Program-made: the position numbers and the translations under genes | The notes under the pieces: generated by a model | What the model saw: the letters and a program-made list of their open reading frames with translations, nothing else | Databases searched by the model: none | Told to the model about the DNA's origin: nothing | Shown here: positions 7,121 to 15,020 of the stretch, in pieces | Layout: each line of letters starts with the position of its first letter | Numbering within the stretch: the stretch's first letter is position 1 | NCBI GenBank assembly: GCA_964626885.1 | Contig: CAZVJA010000120.1 | Location: forward strand, 1 to 15,198 | Direction of reading: 5' to 3' | Length of the DNA stretch: 15,198 bases | DNA from: CAZVJA01 sp964626885 | GTDB taxonomy: Bacteria > Planctomycetota > Planctomycetia > Planctomycetales > Planctomycetaceae

Positions 7121-7382
7121 TGGCTTCCTAGCGGCTCAATTTTCGGCCGATTTTTCCCTTCGGCCCCCTCGAAATCAGGCTCCCTTGGAACAGCGCCGCT
7201 GGTCAGGAGCCTCTCCCGTTCGGGCCCGGAACTTCCAAAATTGAACACGGTCCTTTGGGGCCAAACCCATTCCCTTTCTTGCCTGCGCTCGGAAATTGCT
7301 CATAATAGATCGGACGGAATTGATGCGTCCCGGTGTGTTGTTGCGCGCTGGGCTCTTAAAGCAGACCAGACGGGATCGGCGA
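7121..7382 (+). other. Intergenic region with two inverted repeats and a promoter
   Basis: GGCCGA (7145-7150) pairs with TCGGCC (7160-7165) around a T-rich 9-nt loop. AGGCTCC (7177-7183) pairs with GGAGCCT (7206-7212) around 22 nt. Both lie just past the methyltransferase stop and upstream of the candidate promoter at 7279-7306, so they more likely belong to the 3' end of the methyltransferase transcript. Confidence 0.4.
7279..7306 (+). promoter_or_regulatory. Candidate sigma-70 promoter of the DUF1549/DUF1553-DUF1501 operon
   Basis: TTGCCT (7279-7284, 4/6) and CATAAT (7301-7306, 5/6) are separated by 16 bp. The box ends 76 nt before the chosen ATG at 7383. If real, it rules out the in-frame start at 7296, which would lie inside it. 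Confidence 0.42.
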
Positions 7383-10300
7383 ATGCTGCGACGATTTTCC
7401 TGCATCGCAATCGTTCTGGCGGCGACGCCATTCTTTCAGGCGGCGGCATGGTGCGCGGAACCGGTCGCGCCGGTCGATTTCGCGAAGCAGATCCAACCTC
7501 TGTTTGCCCGCCATTGCGCGGAGTGTCATGGCGAAAAAAATCAGCAGTCAGGGCTGCGGGTCGATCGCGGTTCGCTGCTGGTGAAGGGGGGGGATCGCGG
7601 CGCGAGCGTTGTGCCAGGCAAGAGTGGGGAGAGCATTCTCTACCAGGCGCTCCTCGGCAAGCAGGATATCACCCGCATGCCGCAAGACAAACCGCCGCTC
7701 GCCGACGATGAGATCGCGCTCGTCAAACGCTGGATTGATGAAGGAGCCAAGATCCCGGAAGAAGAATCCACAACGCATGGACCGGCATCTTCGAAGCACT
7801 GGTCGTTTCAGCCGGTGGTGCGCCCCGCCATACCGGTCGTGAAGCAGACCGATTGGGTCCGCAACGCGATTGACATGTTTATTCTTGCACGGCTGGAACG
7901 TGAGGGAATCGACCCGTCGGTGGAAGCGGATCGTGCGACGCTTGTACGCCGGTTGAGTCTCGACCTGCGCGGCCTGCCGCCGTCAATCGCCGAGATCGAT
8001 GAATTCGTAACAGATGATTCACCCGCTGCCTACGAACGGCTTGTCGATCGTTTCCTTGCGTCGCCGCATTATGGAGAGCGCTGGGGAAGAGCCTGGCTGG
8101 ATGCGGCACGCTACGCCGACTCGAACGGCTTCACCATCGACAGCCCGCGATCGATCTGGAGTTATCGAGACTGGGTGATCGACGCCATCAACGCCGACCT
8201 GCCGTTCGACCGCTTTACCATCGAGCAGTTGGCCGGCGACATGCTCCCCGATCACACAACCGAGCAGGTCGTGGCGACCGGGTTCCATCGCAATACGCTG
8301 ATCAACGAGGAAGGGGGAACCGACGACGAACAGTTTCGCGTGGAATCCATCGTCGATCGGGTGAACACCACCGGCTCGGTGTTCCTCGGCTTAAGCGTCG
8401 GCTGCGGCCAATGCCACAACCACAAGTACGATCCGATCACGCAGCGTGACTATTACAACCTCTTCGCAATTTTCAACAACTGCGATGAACCTGAAATCCG
8501 CGTGCCGTCCGCCGATCAGGCGAAAGCACTGGACGATTTGGACGCGAAGATCGCCGCGATCGAAAAACCGCTCGCGGAACTCGACAATAAGCTGCTCGCC
8601 GATCTTCCGAAATGGGAACAGCAAGTCGCGGCTCAATCGGCCGGAGCCTGGACGCTGCTCGATCCGGCCGCGTTTCGCACCGAGACGGGAGCAGTCCTCA
8701 CAAAGCTGGCTGACAAATCTCTCATTGTCGATTTCAGCGTCCCGGCCAACGACAGCTACATTGTCGACTTCAATGCTCCGCTCGATGAAATTACGGCGGT
8801 GCGGATCGAAGCACTCACGCACCCCAGTTTGCCCATGATGGGGCCCGGGCGGGGCGGCAACGGAAACTTTGTGCTGAGTGAATTTGAATTGCAGAGCGCG
8901 CCGCTCGCGGCGGCTGGCACCGGAGCGCAAGAAAAGCACTCGGTCAAAATCGCTTCCGCGGTGGCCGACCATTCGCAGGAAGGATACCCCGTCGCCTATG
9001 CCATCGACGGCAACCAGAAGACCGGCTGGGCCATCAATGTCAAAAAGGGGAGCCTCAACGTCAATCGCGAGGCGGTCTTCTTCCCGGCCGAGCCGATTCG
9101 CAACGCCGGCGGTTCCAAACTCACTGTGACCTTACGGCACAATCACTTCGATGCCAACTTTCTGATCGGCCGGTTCCGCGTCTGGGTCAGCGGAGCGCCC
9201 GCGGACTTGCTCCGCATTCCGTCCTCCGTACGGAACATCATCCAGATTGCCGCCGACAAGCGAACGCCGGAACAGCGCGAGCAGCTCGAAACCGCGTTCA
9301 AAGCCACTCACAAAGAGTACGTCGAACTCACTGCCAAGCTCGATGCCCTGAAATCCGAGCGGGAACGGTTCGTGAAGACTATCCCGACGACGCTGGTGCT
9401 CAAGGAGCGAGCCGAGCCGCGCGAATCGCATATCCTTTTACGGGGCGACTTCCTCCGCAAAGGGGCGCGACTCTACGGCGGCGTTCCCGACGCGTTCCCC
9501 CCCTTGCCGAAGGAAGTCAAAACCCCAACCCGGCTCGATCTGGCGCGCTGGCTCGTCGATCCCGGCAATCCGCTCACGGCCCGCGTTACCATCAACCGCT
9601 ACTGGCAGGTCTTTTTCGGAGCAGGGCTCGTCGAGACCGAGAACGATTTCGGCACGCAAGGTGCGCCGCCGACTCACCCTCAAATGCTCGACTGGCTCGC
9701 GTCGGAGTTTATCCGCCGTGAATGGAGCATGAAGCAGATTCACCGGCTGATTGTCACCTCAGCCACCTATCGCCAATCGTCCGTGATGCGGGCCGACCTC
9801 GCGGCTCGTGATCCGAGCAACAAGCTTCTCGCGCGGCAATCCCGTCTGCGGTTGGAAGCCGAAGCGGTCCGCGACGTCACACTTGCGGCGGCCGGGCTGA
9901 TTTCGCACGCGATGCACGGCCCCGGGGTTTACCCGCCGCAGCCGGAAGGAATTTACGCCCTCACGCAGCAGAAGAAGAGCTGGCCGGAAGACAAAGACGC
10001 CGACCGATTCCGCCGTGGGCTCTACATCCATTTCTGGCGATCGAGCCCGTATCCGTTCCTGCCGACGTTCGACGCGCCGGATGCCAATACCGCCTGCACG
10101 CGCCGCCCACGTTCCAACACGCCGCTGCAAGCACTCACGCTGGCCAACGATCGCGCGTTCGTCGAAATGGCGAAGGGATTGGCGGAGCGGATTCTACGCG
10201 AGTCACCGTCTTCCACCGACGAACGGCTCCAGTACGCGTTCCGCGTCTCACTCGGCCGCGAGCCGACGAAGGACGAGTTCCAGCGAATGCTCTCGTTTCT

Positions 10301-10415
10301 GGCGGAGGATCAGCAGCAGCGTCAGCAGGCGTCCGGCAAGGCCGACGATCTCTCCACCTGGACCGCCGTGGCCCGCGTGCTGTTGAACCTCGACGAATTC
10401 ATCACGAGGGAGTAG
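7383..10415 (+). CDS. PSCyt1/DUF1549/DUF1553 domain protein (planctomycete cytochrome-like)
   Basis: The start at 7383 gives 1010 residues with a clear signal peptide (MLRR, a hydrophobic core, then AWCA just before EPVAPVDF); earlier in-frame ATGs at 7296 and 7323 would bury it. Domain order: PSCyt1 (about 28-125) with the haem-type motif CAECH at 45-49; DUF1549 (about 158-370), ending in a second CxxCH, CGQCH at 341-345, within GCGQCHNHKYDP; a middle region of about 300 residues containing beta-rich discoidin-like sequence (EGYPVAYAIDGNQKTGWAI) and a charged helix; DUF1553 (about 700-960) with NPLTARVTINRYWQ and TPLQALTLANDRAFVE. Haem attachment has not been shown for this family in general. 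It is followed after 4 nt by DUF1501, the usual partner. The pair is exported; substrate unknown. Confidence 0.93.
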   Translation: MLRRFSCIAIVLAATPFFQAAAWCAEPVAPVDFAKQIQPLFARHCAECHGEKNQQSGLRVDRGSLLVKGGDRGASVVPGKSGESILYQALLGKQDITRMPQDKPPLADDEIALVKRWIDEGAKIPEEESTTHGPASSKHWSFQPVVRPAIPVVKQTDWVRNAIDMFILARLEREGIDPSVEADRATLVRRLSLDLRGLPPSIAEIDEFVTDDSPAAYERLVDRFLASPHYGERWGRAWLDAARYADSNGFTIDSPRSIWSYRDWVIDAINADLPFDRFTIEQLAGDMLPDHTTEQVVATGFHRNTLINEEGGTDDEQFRVESIVDRVNTTGSVFLGLSVGCGQCHNHKYDPITQRDYYNLFAIFNNCDEPEIRVPSADQAKALDDLDAKIAAIEKPLAELDNKLLADLPKWEQQVAAQSAGAWTLLDPAAFRTETGAVLTKLADKSLIVDFSVPANDSYIVDFNAPLDEITAVRIEALTHPSLPMMGPGRGGNGNFVLSEFELQSAPLAAAGTGAQEKHSVKIASAVADHSQEGYPVAYAIDGNQKTGWAINVKKGSLNVNREAVFFPAEPIRNAGGSKLTVTLRHNHFDANFLIGRFRVWVSGAPADLLRIPSSVRNIIQIAADKRTPEQREQLETAFKATHKEYVELTAKLDALKSERERFVKTIPTTLVLKERAEPRESHILLRGDFLRKGARLYGGVPDAFPPLPKEVKTPTRLDLARWLVDPGNPLTARVTINRYWQVFFGAGLVETENDFGTQGAPPTHPQMLDWLASEFIRREWSMKQIHRLIVTSATYRQSSVMRADLAARDPSNKLLARQSRLRLEAEAVRDVTLAAAGLISHAMHGPGVYPPQPEGIYALTQQKKSWPEDKDADRFRRGLYIHFWRSSPYPFLPTFDAPDANTACTRRPRSNTPLQALTLANDRAFVEMAKGLAERILRESPSSTDERLQYAFRVSLGREPTKDEFQRMLSFLAEDQQQRQQASGKADDLSTWTAVARVLLNLDEFITRE

Positions 10416-10419
10416 CGAC

Positions 10420-11868
10420 ATGCATCCCGAACAATCCTCGCTCCGCCACACCACACGCCGGCACTTCTTCGCCGATTGCAAAATCGGCTTGGGCTCGCTG
10501 GCGCTCGCTTCGCTGATGGACGACCAGCTTCTCGCCGCGACGAAAAACGTGACCGACCTCTCGGCACAACCTCTCGCGGCGCGGCACACGCATTTTCCGC
10601 CGCGCGCCAAGAATGTCATCTTCCTGTTCATGGCGGGAGGCCCCAGCCAACTGGAACTGTTCGACGACAAGCCGAAGCTTCGCGAACTCGACGGGCAGGT
10701 CATCCCGCCGTCGTACGTCGCCAACAAGCGGTTTGCCTTCATCAAGCAGGATGCCAAGCTGCTCGGTTCACGACGCAAGTTCCGTCAATATGGGGAGTGC
10801 GGGACGTCGATCTCGACGTTGCTGCCGCATCTCGGCTCAATTGCCGACGACGTCGCCATCATCCGCAGCATGAAGACCGACGTGTTCAATCACGGTCCGG
10901 CCAAGCTGTTCGTCAACACCGGCTCCCCACGCTTCGGCCGCCCCGCCATGGGAGCCTGGGTCACCTACGGCATCGGCAGCGAATCGCAAAGTCTCCCCGG
11001 CTTCGTGGTGATGCTCTCCGGCCCGCGCGGCCCGCGCGGCGGAACGCCTCTGTGGGGGAGCGGGTTCCTTCCGACGACCTTCCAGGGCGTTCCCTTCCTG
11101 AACGGAGCCGATCCGATCCTCAACCTCTCCAGCCCGCAGGGAGTCAGCAACGGGCAGCAGGGAAGCTTCGTCTCGGCGGTCAAGGATCTCAACTCGCTGC
11201 GGCTCGATCAGGTCAAAGATCCGGAGATCAGCACGCGCATCGCCGCGTATGAAATGGCCTACCGCATGCAGTCGAGCGCTCCCGAACTGATGGACCTTTC
11301 GGGCGAATCAAAGCACACGCTCGACATGTATGGCGTCGATCCCGCCAAGCATTCGTTCGCGCGCAACTGCCTTCTCGCAAGGCGGCTGATCGAAAAAGGC
11401 TCGCGGTTCGTGCAACTCTATCACACCGACTGGGACCACCACGGCAACCCCGGCACCAACCTTGAGGGGCCGCTCGATGAACGCTGCGCCGAGGTCGATC
11501 GCCCGAGCGCCGCACTCGTCAAGGATCTCAAGCAGCGCGGCTTGCTCGACGATACCCTCGTCATCTGGGGGGGCGAGTTCGGCCGCACACCGCAAGGTGA
11601 GCCGCGCGATACCCTCGGCCGCGATCATCACATCGAGGCATACACCATGTGGCTGGCCGGCGGCGGCGTGAAGCCCGGCACGTCGATCGGCAAGACCGAC
11701 GAGCTCGGCTACTACTCGGTCGAAGACCAGGTCCACGTGCATGACCTGCAAGCCACCGTGCTGTACCTGCTGGGGCTCGATCACAAGCGGCTCACCTACC
11801 GCTTCCAGGGACGCGACTACCGCCTTACCGACGTCGCCGGCAACGTCGTCGACAAGCTGCTGGCGTGA
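10420..11868 (+). CDS. DUF1501 family protein (Tat-exported, operon partner)
   Basis: This 482-residue protein has a twin-arginine leader (TTRRHFFADCKIG, then a hydrophobic stretch to about residue 33). Family motifs are FLFMAGGPSQLELFDDKP (68-85), WDHHG (338-342), GGEFGRTP (384-391) and GRDHH (400-404), matching the alkaline-phosphatase/sulfatase-like fold with likely metal ligands. GAGGGAG lies about 8 nt before the ATG, inside the end of the upstream gene, and the 4-nt gap shows co-transcription and probable coupling with the DUF1549/DUF1553 gene. It is related along its length to the orphan DUF1501 at 479-1990 but lacks the insertion around residues 315-332 of that copy. The TGA overlaps a possible GTG start of the following channel gene. 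Confidence 0.94.
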   Translation: MHPEQSSLRHTTRRHFFADCKIGLGSLALASLMDDQLLAATKNVTDLSAQPLAARHTHFPPRAKNVIFLFMAGGPSQLELFDDKPKLRELDGQVIPPSYVANKRFAFIKQDAKLLGSRRKFRQYGECGTSISTLLPHLGSIADDVAIIRSMKTDVFNHGPAKLFVNTGSPRFGRPAMGAWVTYGIGSESQSLPGFVVMLSGPRGPRGGTPLWGSGFLPTTFQGVPFLNGADPILNLSSPQGVSNGQQGSFVSAVKDLNSLRLDQVKDPEISTRIAAYEMAYRMQSSAPELMDLSGESKHTLDMYGVDPAKHSFARNCLLARRLIEKGSRFVQLYHTDWDHHGNPGTNLEGPLDERCAEVDRPSAALVKDLKQRGLLDDTLVIWGGEFGRTPQGEPRDTLGRDHHIEAYTMWLAGGGVKPGTSIGKTDELGYYSVEDQVHVHDLQATVLYLLGLDHKRLTYRFQGRDYRLTDVAGNVVDKLLA

Positions 11869-11897
11869 GGGAAAGACGCAGAACAAGTAGCGAAATA

Positions 11898-12746
11898 ATG
11901 GACAACAAAGATCTGCGCAGGTTTTTTCAGCGCAAACACAGGAAGCGCACGCGGGCATTTAATTGCAAGAAGGGCGATGGAATTATAGTCGGAGTAACAA
12001 AGGGTATTTTTGGAAGTTCATTTTGTAACTGGATTTGGGCAGCTTTTGCATCCTGTTACTTGTTTGTACGACACTGTTATTTGTTCGTACGACAGTTAGT
12101 CAATCGACTTTGTCGTCGATCCAACTCCTCAATCCCAGCAGTCGACGTAGTTAGAGCTGAACAGATCTACCGAGATGCCCTCGACCTCTACATCGTATTC
12201 ACCACATGCATTTTGTTATTCGGTTATTGGATCACCTGGCGCTGTATGACCAACTATGTGCGGGGCGCGATTCCATACTCCTCATTCAAATCATATTTTC
12301 CGCTTCCGGTGATGGTCTTTTTCGTTTTCTTCGCCGTATATCGGTTGTTCGAAATCTGGTCGGTTCAAGCTCAACTTCATCTTTCCGCAATCTATAACAC
12401 ACCACACAAGATGCGAGCGGCGCTTCATGCATTGCTCCATTACGTAGAGCACATCCTTGCGTTCGCTTTGATCTATTTCGCGATTTATCTGGGAGGTGAC
12501 AGTTTTTGCGATAAAGAGAACCTCGAATGCCAGCGCTGCTTCGGGTATTCGGAAGCGATTACAGGTCTTGGCTCGAGTGCAGTCAAACCGATTTACTTCA
12601 GTGCTGTTACGATGTCGACTCTTGGTTACGGGGATCTTGCTCCTCAAACGGACTTGGGAAGAGTTGTAGTCCCAATCCAGACCATTCTTGGACTGGTGTT
12701 GATCGTCATAGTGTTTACTCGGATTCTGAACGCTTCTTCGCGGTGA
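11898..12746 (+). CDS. Potassium channel family protein (Ion_trans_2), AT-rich gene
   Basis: I chose the ATG at 11898 (282 residues, MDNKDLRRFF...). A GTG at 11865 overlapping the DUF1501 stop would add 11 residues. Neither has a good ribosome site. The N-terminus is very basic; hydrophobic segments lie at about 97-117, 135-155, 180-200 and 255-277. Between the last two is a pore loop with the filter TLGYGD at 241-246, which strongly indicates K+ selectivity, followed by the pore-lining helix. The loop before the pore helix has three cysteines (C204, C211, C214), possibly disulphide-forming. No RCK/TrkA domain or cyclic-nucleotide domain follows. The gene is clearly poorer in GC (about 38-47 percent in lines I counted, against 58-70 nearby), suggesting transfer. 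It contains a 21-bp tandem repeat. Confidence 0.87.
   Translation: MDNKDLRRFFQRKHRKRTRAFNCKKGDGIIVGVTKGIFGSSFCNWIWAAFASCYLFVRHCYLFVRQLVNRLCRRSNSSIPAVDVVRAEQIYRDALDLYIVFTTCILLFGYWITWRCMTNYVRGAIPYSSFKSYFPLPVMVFFVFFAVYRLFEIWSVQAQLHLSAIYNTPHKMRAALHALLHYVEHILAFALIYFAIYLGGDSFCDKENLECQRCFGYSEAITGLGSSAVKPIYFSAVTMSTLGYGDLAPQTDLGRVVVPIQTILGLVLIVIVFTRILNASSR
12054..12095 (+). repeat. Two-copy 21-bp tandem repeat inside the channel gene
   Basis: Positions 12054-12074 and 12075-12095 are adjacent, in-frame copies that agree at 18 of 21 bases. They encode CYLFVRH and CYLFVRQ. Two of the three differences are synonymous third-position changes (TAC/TAT, TTT/TTC). Confidence 0.85.
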
Positions 12747-12801
12747 AGGCGCCTTGAACGCAGAATAGCTCCCTGATGGGCTCCGTTGCCGACTTTAGTC
12801 G
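12746..12801. other. Short palindromes upstream of the CBM9-like gene
   Basis: AAGGCGCCTT (12746-12755) is a perfect 10-bp palindrome starting on the last base of the channel stop codon. CGACT-tt-AGTCG (12790-12801) is a 5-bp inverted repeat 21 bp before the next ATG. AAGGCGC recurs at 12810-12816, just before that ATG. They could be operator sites or chance; no promoter boxes are convincing here. Confidence 0.25.
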
Positions 12802-12822
12802 AAGGTCACAAGGCGCACTGCC

Positions 12823-13578
12823 ATGATTCGTACTACATTGGTTTCTGCCGTTCTGGCATTGTCACTTTCCAGTGGAATTGCATCCTCCACCCTCGCCGCC
12901 GATCGCCCGGTCTACACCATTCACCGCGCCGGCATGCCGATCGTCATCGACGGCCGGCTGGACGAGCCCGCCTGGTTCGCCGCCGAGAACGTCGGCCGGT
13001 TTCAATTCCCCTGGTGGAAGGAGGGGAAGAAGGAGCAGACCGTCGCGAAGATGCTCTGGGACGACGAGTATCTCTACGTCTCCTATCTCTGCGACGACGC
13101 CCACATCTCCGGCGTGCACACCGAACGCGACAGCTCCGTCTGGCTGGATGACGCCGTGGAACTCTTCGTCGCCCCGAACATCGACACTCCCGAGGCCTAT
13201 TTCAACATCGAGATGAGCGTGACCGGCGCGTGGCTGGACCATTCCCACCTGAAGGGGGTCGAAGGGGGCTCCAAACGGGAATGGAATCCGGAAGGGATCA
13301 AGATCGCCGTGCGGGTCGAAGGGACGCTCAACGACGACAGCGACACCGACCGCTTCTGGGTGCTCGAAGCCGCCATCCCCCTCAAAGGCTACGCGATCGC
13401 CGGCGGCCGCGTTCCGCCGCAGCCGAGGGACGAATGGCGGCTGAATCTGAATCGTCTCGGCGGCAAGACGAACGAGCAGTTCAGCCAATGGTCGCCGGGA
13501 ACCGGCCCGGAGCCGCAATTCCACGCCCCGCTCGACTTCGGCCGGGCGATCTTCTCGGAGAAACGCACGCCGTTTTGA
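12823..13578 (+). CDS. Secreted carbohydrate-binding family 9-like protein
   Basis: This is a 251-residue protein. Residues 1-26 are a signal peptide (basic start, hydrophobic core, STLAA before DRPVY). The rest is one CBM9-like beta-sandwich domain: IVIDGRLDEPAWFAAE near the start, then WDDEYLYVSYLCDD (about 79-92), DSSVWLDDAVELFVAP (about 103-118), and a late EWRLNLNRLG followed by WSP. The opening IDGxLDExxW and the xDDxVExF motifs are hallmarks of this family, which binds sugars in xylanases but occurs as stand-alone secreted proteins in planctomycetes. No catalytic domain is fused. A weak ribosome site (AAGG about 11 nt upstream) precedes the ATG. High GC returns at this gene. It may be co-transcribed with the next, interrupted gene, 53 bp downstream. 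Confidence 0.88.
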   Translation: MIRTTLVSAVLALSLSSGIASSTLAADRPVYTIHRAGMPIVIDGRLDEPAWFAAENVGRFQFPWWKEGKKEQTVAKMLWDDEYLYVSYLCDDAHISGVHTERDSSVWLDDAVELFVAPNIDTPEAYFNIEMSVTGAWLDHSHLKGVEGGSKREWNPEGIKIAVRVEGTLNDDSDTDRFWVLEAAIPLKGYAIAGGRVPPQPRDEWRLNLNRLGGKTNEQFSQWSPGTGPEPQFHAPLDFGRAIFSEKRTPF

Positions 13579-13631
13579 GTGAGTGACGCCGAAAGACCCC
13601 AGTCGCCGGCGATTTTAAGGAAATCAGATCG

Positions 13632-13808
13632 ATGGATTCCAATGCTCCCAGCGAATCGCATGTGGAACAGAAGCCGCCGCGTTCGTTCCGTTCGAAGCTG
13701 ATCGCGGGGCTCCTTCTGCTGCCGCTGATGGTGCTGGCGGTCGGTGGATTCCTGTGGTATTCGAACTTCGCCACGCTCGAATCCCAACTGGCAGCCATCC
13801 GCTCGTAA
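13632..13808 (+). CDS. N-terminal fragment: 58-residue membrane-anchor ORF
   Basis: The frame reads MDSNAPSESHVEQKPPRSFR, then a hydrophobic helix at about residues 23-43 rich in Leu, Val and Gly, then WYSNFATLESQLAAIRS and TAA. It has a good ribosome site (AAGGAA). A cytoplasmic N-terminus and one membrane helix are predicted. It is most likely the start of the interrupted gene rather than an independent small protein, because the sequence after its stop continues the same protein. Confidence 0.55.
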   Translation: MDSNAPSESHVEQKPPRSFRSKLIAGLLLLPLMVLAVGGFLWYSNFATLESQLAAIRS

Positions 13809-13904
13809 GGTTTACCGGCGACCACGAGCGAGCTGAACGACTTCTACGCCCTGCCGGCGGAAGTCTCCAACGCCACCGGGGCGTGGAGGAAAGCCATCGA
13901 AGCG

Positions 13905-14996
13905 GTGATGGCTGCCGACATCAGCACCAAGACACTCAGAGAGCGTATTCCTATTTTGGGAACTGCACCGATGCCAATTCCGATTTCGGGGCAAACCTGG
14001 GCCGACCTCGATGCTTCGCGTGCGGTCCTCGCCAAATTGGATCGGGAGCTGCAACTCATCCGCCAGGCAACCGACGCCGGAGGAAATGCGCGTTATCCGG
14101 TCGACTTCACGCTCGGAATCACCAAGGGGCTACCATACACCCAGAATTCGATTAGGGTCGTTCAATTTCTGGACCTCGATGCTTACGTCAGCGCACACGA
14201 CGGGAACTCCGGGCGAGTCTTGCAGGATATCCAGGGGATGTTCGCGGTCACCGATACGCTCCGTTACGAGCCGATCCTTTCCTCGCTGATTCGGCGTGAG
14301 ACGATGCTGAGCATGGCGGCTGAAACACTCGTCCGGCTGATGCCCCACTGCCACTGGAGCGACGCCGAGTTGGAATCGCTCCAATTGGCTTTCCGCTCGG
14401 CCAGATTTCGGGATGAACTTCGCCGCAGCCTGTCCGGCCAACGAGTGCTCTGCCTCTGCGGGCTCGATCAGATGTCGCTCGGTCCAACACGAGTTTCGAA
14501 CAAAACGGTACTGCTCCGATTCTATGAGGCAAACATCGACTCATGTTCTCTGCCCTGGCCCGAGGCGATCGAACGGCAGCAAGAGCTTGCAGCAGAACTG
14601 AGGGCCCTAATGGCACGGCGGCTGACAAGACTGCGGTTGTCCGGTGCGCACCTTTTTCTTTCGGCAGCCGACTCGTCTAAGATCGCCGCAGCGCAAGCCG
14701 AAGCGCGGCTGAAATGCCTCAACGCCCTGATCGCCGTCGAGCGTTATCGTTTGAAACATGGCCGACTGCCGGAATCACTCTCGGCTATCGGTCCGGAACT
14801 TCTCGGAGATCCTTCCACGCCCATCGCCGATTTGACCGATCCCTTCGACGGCCAGCCGATCCGCTACAAGGTGAGCGACACGACATTCACAGTTTACAGC
14901 GTCGGCAAGAACAAGCGGGACGATGGCGGCGACTTCGAATCCAGGGAGCAGAGGGAGCCGCCCGACGTCGGATACTCGCTGCCGAAGCAGAAGTAG
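13905..14996 (+). CDS. C-terminal part of the interrupted protein (pseudopilin-like tail)
   Basis: This is the longest open frame with a start after the TAA (GTG 13905, ATG 13908; 363 residues), but neither start has a well-placed ribosome site, and coding sequence clearly extends upstream to 13809. Residues 1-270 are mostly helical without a recognised domain. The end, about 268-345, reads ARLKCLNALIAVERYRLKHG, then RLPESLSAIGPELL, DPFDGQPIRYKV and YSVGKNKRDDGGDF. This matches the C-terminal pattern of many planctomycete membrane proteins that resembles the type II secretion pseudopilin (GspG) tail, with Asp-rich calcium-site-like residues. Translated alone it would lack the membrane anchor. 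Function unknown. Confidence 0.6.
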   Translation: MMAADISTKTLRERIPILGTAPMPIPISGQTWADLDASRAVLAKLDRELQLIRQATDAGGNARYPVDFTLGITKGLPYTQNSIRVVQFLDLDAYVSAHDGNSGRVLQDIQGMFAVTDTLRYEPILSSLIRRETMLSMAAETLVRLMPHCHWSDAELESLQLAFRSARFRDELRRSLSGQRVLCLCGLDQMSLGPTRVSNKTVLLRFYEANIDSCSLPWPEAIERQQELAAELRALMARRLTRLRLSGAHLFLSAADSSKIAAAQAEARLKCLNALIAVERYRLKHGRLPESLSAIGPELLGDPSTPIADLTDPFDGQPIRYKVSDTTFTVYSVGKNKRDDGGDFESREQREPPDVGYSLPKQK

Positions 14997-14998
14997 GT

Positions 14999-15020
14999 TG
15001 AGCCGAGTCTTCGCGGCTCA
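14999..15020 (+). terminator. Hairpin just after the interrupted gene
   Basis: TGAGCCG (14999-15005) pairs perfectly with CGGCTCA (15014-15020) around an 8-nt loop, beginning 3 nt after the TAG at 14994-14996. The position fits a transcription terminator, but no T-run follows. Confidence 0.5.

Larger units (their letters stand above)
13632..14996 (+). pseudogene. Membrane-anchored protein interrupted by an in-frame TAA
   Basis: One continuous reading frame of 455 codons (counting the terminal TAG) is broken only by TAA at 13806-13808 (codon 59). The start at 13632 has AAGGAA about 9 nt upstream. Codons before the stop give a membrane anchor and ...LESQLAAIRS; codons directly after it give GLPATTSELNDFYALP in the same frame. 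This is the continuous pattern (anchor, AIRxxGxP, T-x-ELN-x-Y) expected in related planctomycete proteins, so the TAA most simply replaces CAA (Gln) through one C-to-T change. No frameshift is needed. It may be a recent pseudogene, a sequencing error, a readthrough stop, or two separately translated parts. Confidence 0.72.

Noticed and set aside
7296..7382. Earlier starts for the DUF1549/DUF1553 protein
   Set aside because: They place about 20-29 charged residues before a good signal peptide, and the one at 7296 lies within the candidate promoter.
13809..14155. Frameshift rather than nonsense mutation in the interrupted gene
   Set aside because: The coding text before and after 13806-13808 is in the same frame, so no insertion or deletion is needed.
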